Assembly (NCBI GenBank): GCA_009917445.1
Contig: QZEE01000003.1
Span: 62,001 to 126,000, forward strand
DNA: 64,000 nucleotides
Direction: 5' to 3'
Source: a bacterium D16-76
GTDB taxonomy: Bacteria; Bacillota; Clostridia; Oscillospirales; Acutalibacteraceae
Shown: positions 61,737 to 64,000 of the stretch, piece by piece
Numbering within the stretch: the first letter of the stretch is position 1
Layout of the letters: each line of letters starts with the position of its first letter
Program-made: the position numbers and the translations under genes
Notes under the pieces: generated by a model
Seen by the model: only the letters and a program-made list of their open reading frames with translations
Told to the model about the DNA's origin: nothing
Databases searched by the model: none

Positions 61737-62486
61737 ATGCATATTTTATTGGTAAACGACGATGGAATCAACGCCCCGGGGATACGTGCGCTGGCAAAGG
61801 TGCTGAGCAAGGAGCACCGCATTACAGTGAGCGCGCCCATGGAGGAACGCAGCGCGGTGGGCCATGGGCTGACAGTGCGCGTGCCCCTCTTTACGGAAAA
61901 GCGGGAGGTGCCCGGCGCGCAGGCGGCTTATGCGGTTTCGGGCACACCGGCGGACTGCGCCCGGCTGGGCGTGCTGAGCTTGGCCGAGGGGCCGGTGGAT
62001 TTGGTGGTTTCGGGCATTAACAAGGGCTTGAACGTGGCCATGGATATGCTTTATTCCGGTACGGTGTCGGCCGCTATGGAGGCGGCTATGCTGGACAAGA
62101 AGGCTATTGCGGTTTCGACCCAATGGGAGGGGGATTTTGACAAGGCCGCGGAGATTTTTGCCCGGCTACTGGCCCAGCTGGATATGGAAAAAGATATTGA
62201 TTTTATGCTGAATGTGAACATCCCCACCCTGCCCGGCCAGGAGGTGAAGGGGGTAAAGTGGGTGCCGGCGGGCCGCACGCATTTGTGGGCCGACACCTAT
62301 GAGCACCGGCAGACCCCGGATGGCAGGGACTATTACTGGCTGAAGAACCTGCAGGACGCCGCTACCCCGGATTTTGGGCTGGGCCATGACATTGGCTGCG
62401 TGGCAAACGGGTATGTGGCGCTGTCGCCGCTGGTTTATGATTTGACGGACGGCGAGGGTTTCCGGGATAAGGACTTTGAGCTGTAA
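61737..62486 (+). CDS. surE: 5'-nucleotidase SurE
   Basis: This metal-dependent nucleoside 5'-monophosphatase has 249 aa. Motifs: HILLVNDDGINAPG (metal-binding Asp pair), MEERSAVGHGLTVRVP, VSGTPADCARLG and VVSGINKGLNVAMDMLYSGT. The start at 61737 follows GGGGAGGG. It sits between the radical-domain gene and nrdG, so it may balance nucleotide pools in the same unit. No pcm or nlpD is nearby. Confidence 0.96.
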   Translation: MHILLVNDDGINAPGIRALAKVLSKEHRITVSAPMEERSAVGHGLTVRVPLFTEKREVPGAQAAYAVSGTPADCARLGVLSLAEGPVDLVVSGINKGLNVAMDMLYSGTVSAAMEAAMLDKKAIAVSTQWEGDFDKAAEIFARLLAQLDMEKDIDFMLNVNIPTLPGQEVKGVKWVPAGRTHLWADTYEHRQTPDGRDYYWLKNLQDAATPDFGLGHDIGCVANGYVALSPLVYDLTDGEGFRDKDFEL

Positions 62487-62513
62487 CCGCGCAAGGAAAA
62501 GGAGGGGAAAGCG

Positions 62514-62843
62514 GTGGCTTTTACGGTGAACATCTACTACACAGGCGAAGGGGGCAGCGCCCGCCGGTTTGCCGAAGAGATGGTGGAAAGCGGCCTTGTG
62601 GGGCAGATCCGCGCGAAGGATGGCAACGAGCGGTATGCGTATTTCTTCCCCATGGAAGACCCGGAAACGGTGCTGCTGATCGACACCTGGCGGGACCAGG
62701 AAGCTTTGGACGCGCACCATGCTTCCCCAATCATGGGGGAGATTGTCAAGCTGCGGGACAAGTATGGCCTGCACATGCGGGTGGAGCGCTATGTTACAGA
62801 TGAGGAAGCGCCGGGGTCAGATGAGAGGTTCATCCGCCGGTAA
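62514..62843 (+). CDS. Antibiotic biosynthesis monooxygenase (ABM) domain protein
   Basis: This 109-aa ferredoxin-like dimeric alpha-beta barrel starts MAFTVNIYYTGEGGSARRFA and has YAYFFPMEDPETVLLIDTWR and DQEALDAHHASPIMGEIVKL, the typical W-x-x-x-x-ALDxHHxSP pattern of ABM proteins. Homologues act on quinones or have unknown roles. The start is GTG at 62514 with GGAGGGG upstream. It lies between surE and nrdG in one tight run of genes. Confidence 0.87.
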   Translation: MAFTVNIYYTGEGGSARRFAEEMVESGLVGQIRAKDGNERYAYFFPMEDPETVLLIDTWRDQEALDAHHASPIMGEIVKLRDKYGLHMRVERYVTDEEAPGSDERFIRR

Positions 62844-62877
62844 GAAGTGTGGATAGAAAGGGCAGGTGGGTTTTGCG

Positions 62878-63375
62878 ATGAAGCTGCGGGTTGCTGGCGT
62901 GGTGGGGGAGTCGATTGTGGACGGCCCCGGCATACGGTACGCTGTTTTTGTACAGGGGTGCCCCCATCATTGCCCGGGTTGCCACAATCCCCAGACACAC
63001 CCTTTTGAGGGGGGGCGGGAGATGGACACGGAAGAGATTTTCGCGGCCTTTCAGGGGGACCCGATTTTAAAGGGGATCACCTTTAGCGGGGGCGAGCCCT
63101 TTTGCCAGCCAGGGCCTTTGGCAGAACTGGCCAGGCGTGTGCATGGGATGGGCAAGGATGTGCTTACCTTTACCGGCTATACCTATGAACAGCTGGCGGC
63201 TATGGAGGACCCGGGGGTGCAGGCTCTTTTGGCGGAGACGGACACCTTGATAGACGGGCCCTTTTTGCAGGAAGAAAAAAACCTGGAGCTGCGCTTCCGG
63301 GGCAGCGAGAACCAGCGGGTCATTGACCTGGGGGAGACCCGGCGGATAGGGCGGCTGGCCCTGCTGGAGGACTAA
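62878..63375 (+). CDS. nrdG: Anaerobic ribonucleotide reductase activating enzyme NrdG
   Basis: This radical-SAM enzyme creates the glycyl radical on the reductase. The 165-aa protein has the cluster motif QGCPHHCPGC (Cys28, Cys32, Cys35 as CxxxCxxC), then GITFSGGEPFCQP for SAM binding, and ends with a normal NrdG-type LRFRGSENQRVID. AGGTGG lies eight bases before ATG 62878. Here it must act on a glycine carried by a separate 57-residue protein, encoded ~1.2 kb upstream in the same unit. Confidence 0.96.
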   Translation: MKLRVAGVVGESIVDGPGIRYAVFVQGCPHHCPGCHNPQTHPFEGGREMDTEEIFAAFQGDPILKGITFSGGEPFCQPGPLAELARRVHGMGKDVLTFTGYTYEQLAAMEDPGVQALLAETDTLIDGPFLQEEKNLELRFRGSENQRVIDLGETRRIGRLALLED

Positions 63376-63379
63376 AAAA

Positions 63380-63408
63380 CGGGGCGCTTTCGGGCGTCCC
63401 GCATTTTG
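63380..63408 (+). terminator. Hairpin terminator after nrdG
   Basis: Stem CGGGGCGC (63380-63387) / GCGTCCCG (63394-63401) with one G-T pair, then CATTTTGTT. It closes the nrdD-to-nrdG unit. Confidence 0.82.
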
Positions 63409-63509
63409 TTATGGCTATAGTCATGAAAGCAATACATCATGTAGGTAATAAAATGCAGGCGCAGCGCGGGCCGCCCCTGTGGGACGGACCAAGCAAAAGA
63501 CGGTGCGCG

Positions 63510-63592
63510 GCATCGGGAGTCCAGAGGGGGCCTGCCCCTCTGGCAGAGCGCGAGACAGGGTCTCGCGGCCTTGCGCCGCAGGCAGAAAGGAA
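63510..63592 (+). repeat. Composite repeat before the phosphodiesterase gene
   Basis: CGGGAGTCCAGAGGGGGCCTG-like arm with CCCCTCTGG, then GCGCGAGACAGGGTCTCGC and GGCCTTGCGCCGCAGGC. It combines the first and last modules of the family. Confidence 0.75.
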
Positions 63593-63600
63593 GAGGGCTT

Positions 63601-64000
63601 ATGAAGTGGATGATCGCGTCGGATATACATGGCTCGGCTGTGTGGTGTGAACGGATGCTGGGGGCTTTCCAGCGGGAGGGGGCGGATAAGCTTTTGCTCT
63701 TAGGGGATTTGCTCTACCATGGGCCGCGGAATGATTTGCCGGAGGGGTATGGGTCCAAGGCGGTCATCGAGATGCTTAACGGGGCCAGGGAGAAAATCTT
63801 TTGCGTACGGGGCAATTGCGAGGCTGAGGTTGACCAAATGGTGCTGGGGTTCCCGGTGCTGGCGGATTACTGCCTGGTGGAAGCGGCGGGGCGGCTGGTT
63901 TTTGCCACCCATGGGCACCACTATAACGTGCAGTCGCCGCCTTTGCTGGGGGCGGGGGATGTGCTGCTGCACGGCCACACCCATGTGCCTATGAAAGCCC
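63601..64000 (+). CDS. YfcE/MJ0936-type metallophosphodiesterase, N-terminal part
   Basis: The frame is open from ATG 63601 to the window end (133 codons), so the gene is cut off. It reads MKWMIASDIHGSAVWCERML, then LLLLGDLLYHGPRND, VRGNCEAEVD and FATHGHHYNV, LLHGHTHVPM. These are the D-x-H, GD, GN-H/C and GHTH metal-site blocks of calcineurin-like phosphodiesterases. In the GNxD/E block Cys stands after Asn, as in E. coli YfcE (GNCD). AGGAAGAGGG lies before the ATG. Confidence 0.95.
   Translation, partial: MKWMIASDIHGSAVWCERMLGAFQREGADKLLLLGDLLYHGPRNDLPEGYGSKAVIEMLNGAREKIFCVRGNCEAEVDQMVLGFPVLADYCLVEAAGRLVFATHGHHYNVQSPPLLGAGDVLLHGHTHVPMKA

Overview
The window looks like a chromosome segment from a GC-rich, anaerobic, gut-type member of the Clostridia, most likely the Oscillospiraceae/Ruminococcaceae. 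The taxon is inferred from content, not from a marker search. Supporting signs are AGGAGG ribosome binding sites with occasional GTG/TTG starts, sigma-A promoters with 17-base spacing, a T-box leader, a V-type ATPase operon in Enterococcus hirae ntp order, a class III (oxygen-sensitive) ribonucleotide reductase, a rubredoxin, FeoAB and a bile salt hydrolase-like enzyme. I saw no tRNA, rRNA, CRISPR array, insertion sequence or prophage.

Layout. 1-6.5 kb: end of a MATE exporter, a shortened DUF4180 gene, a TIM-barrel/beta-propeller fusion, an MFS transporter, a choloylglycine hydrolase and pth. 6.7-12.1 kb: mfd, an acetyltransferase and a foldase-like lipoprotein. 12.2-21.2 kb: the nine-gene ntpFIKECGABD operon, whose proteolipid carries the residues that bind sodium in E. 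hirae. 21.4-32 kb: rubredoxin (51 aa), small enzymes, an M23 hydrolase with adenosine deaminase, feoAB, a GH25 muramidase beside a degenerate GH25 paralogue, and a lone acetolactate synthase small subunit. 32-43 kb (mostly minus strand): MATE, two SpoU methyltransferases, a signal peptidase-like pseudoenzyme, a HAD-GNAT fusion, an HD protein, an SGNH hydrolase, a URO-D-like protein and glgP. 43-54 kb: a ZapA-like coiled-coil protein, U32 protein, dut, then the cell-shape cluster mreBCD-mrdA-minD-mgsA. 54-58.5 kb: a T-box-controlled cluster mazG-like/hisS/VOC/aspS. 59-63.4 kb: the anaerobic ribonucleotide reductase locus. The window ends inside a YfcE-type phosphodiesterase.

Two things stand out. 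First, NrdD is split: the large protein (765 aa) has the ATP cone and catalytic cysteines but ends before the glycyl-radical motif, and a separate 57-aa gene 184 bases downstream encodes that motif with its own ribosome binding site; a repeat lies between them and nrdG follows. Second, two copies of a roughly 120-base element at 36.4 and 38.4 kb, on opposite strands, fold into the same four-helix layout with compensating changes in the helices, as expected of a structured RNA.

Around these runs a family of short GC-rich palindromic intergenic modules, seen in at least 13 places. One lies inside the ATPase operon, one between the two nrdD parts, and one forms the last codons of the PBP2 gene. 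Many genes are in tight operons with overlaps of a few bases, so the repeats account for most of the long gaps.
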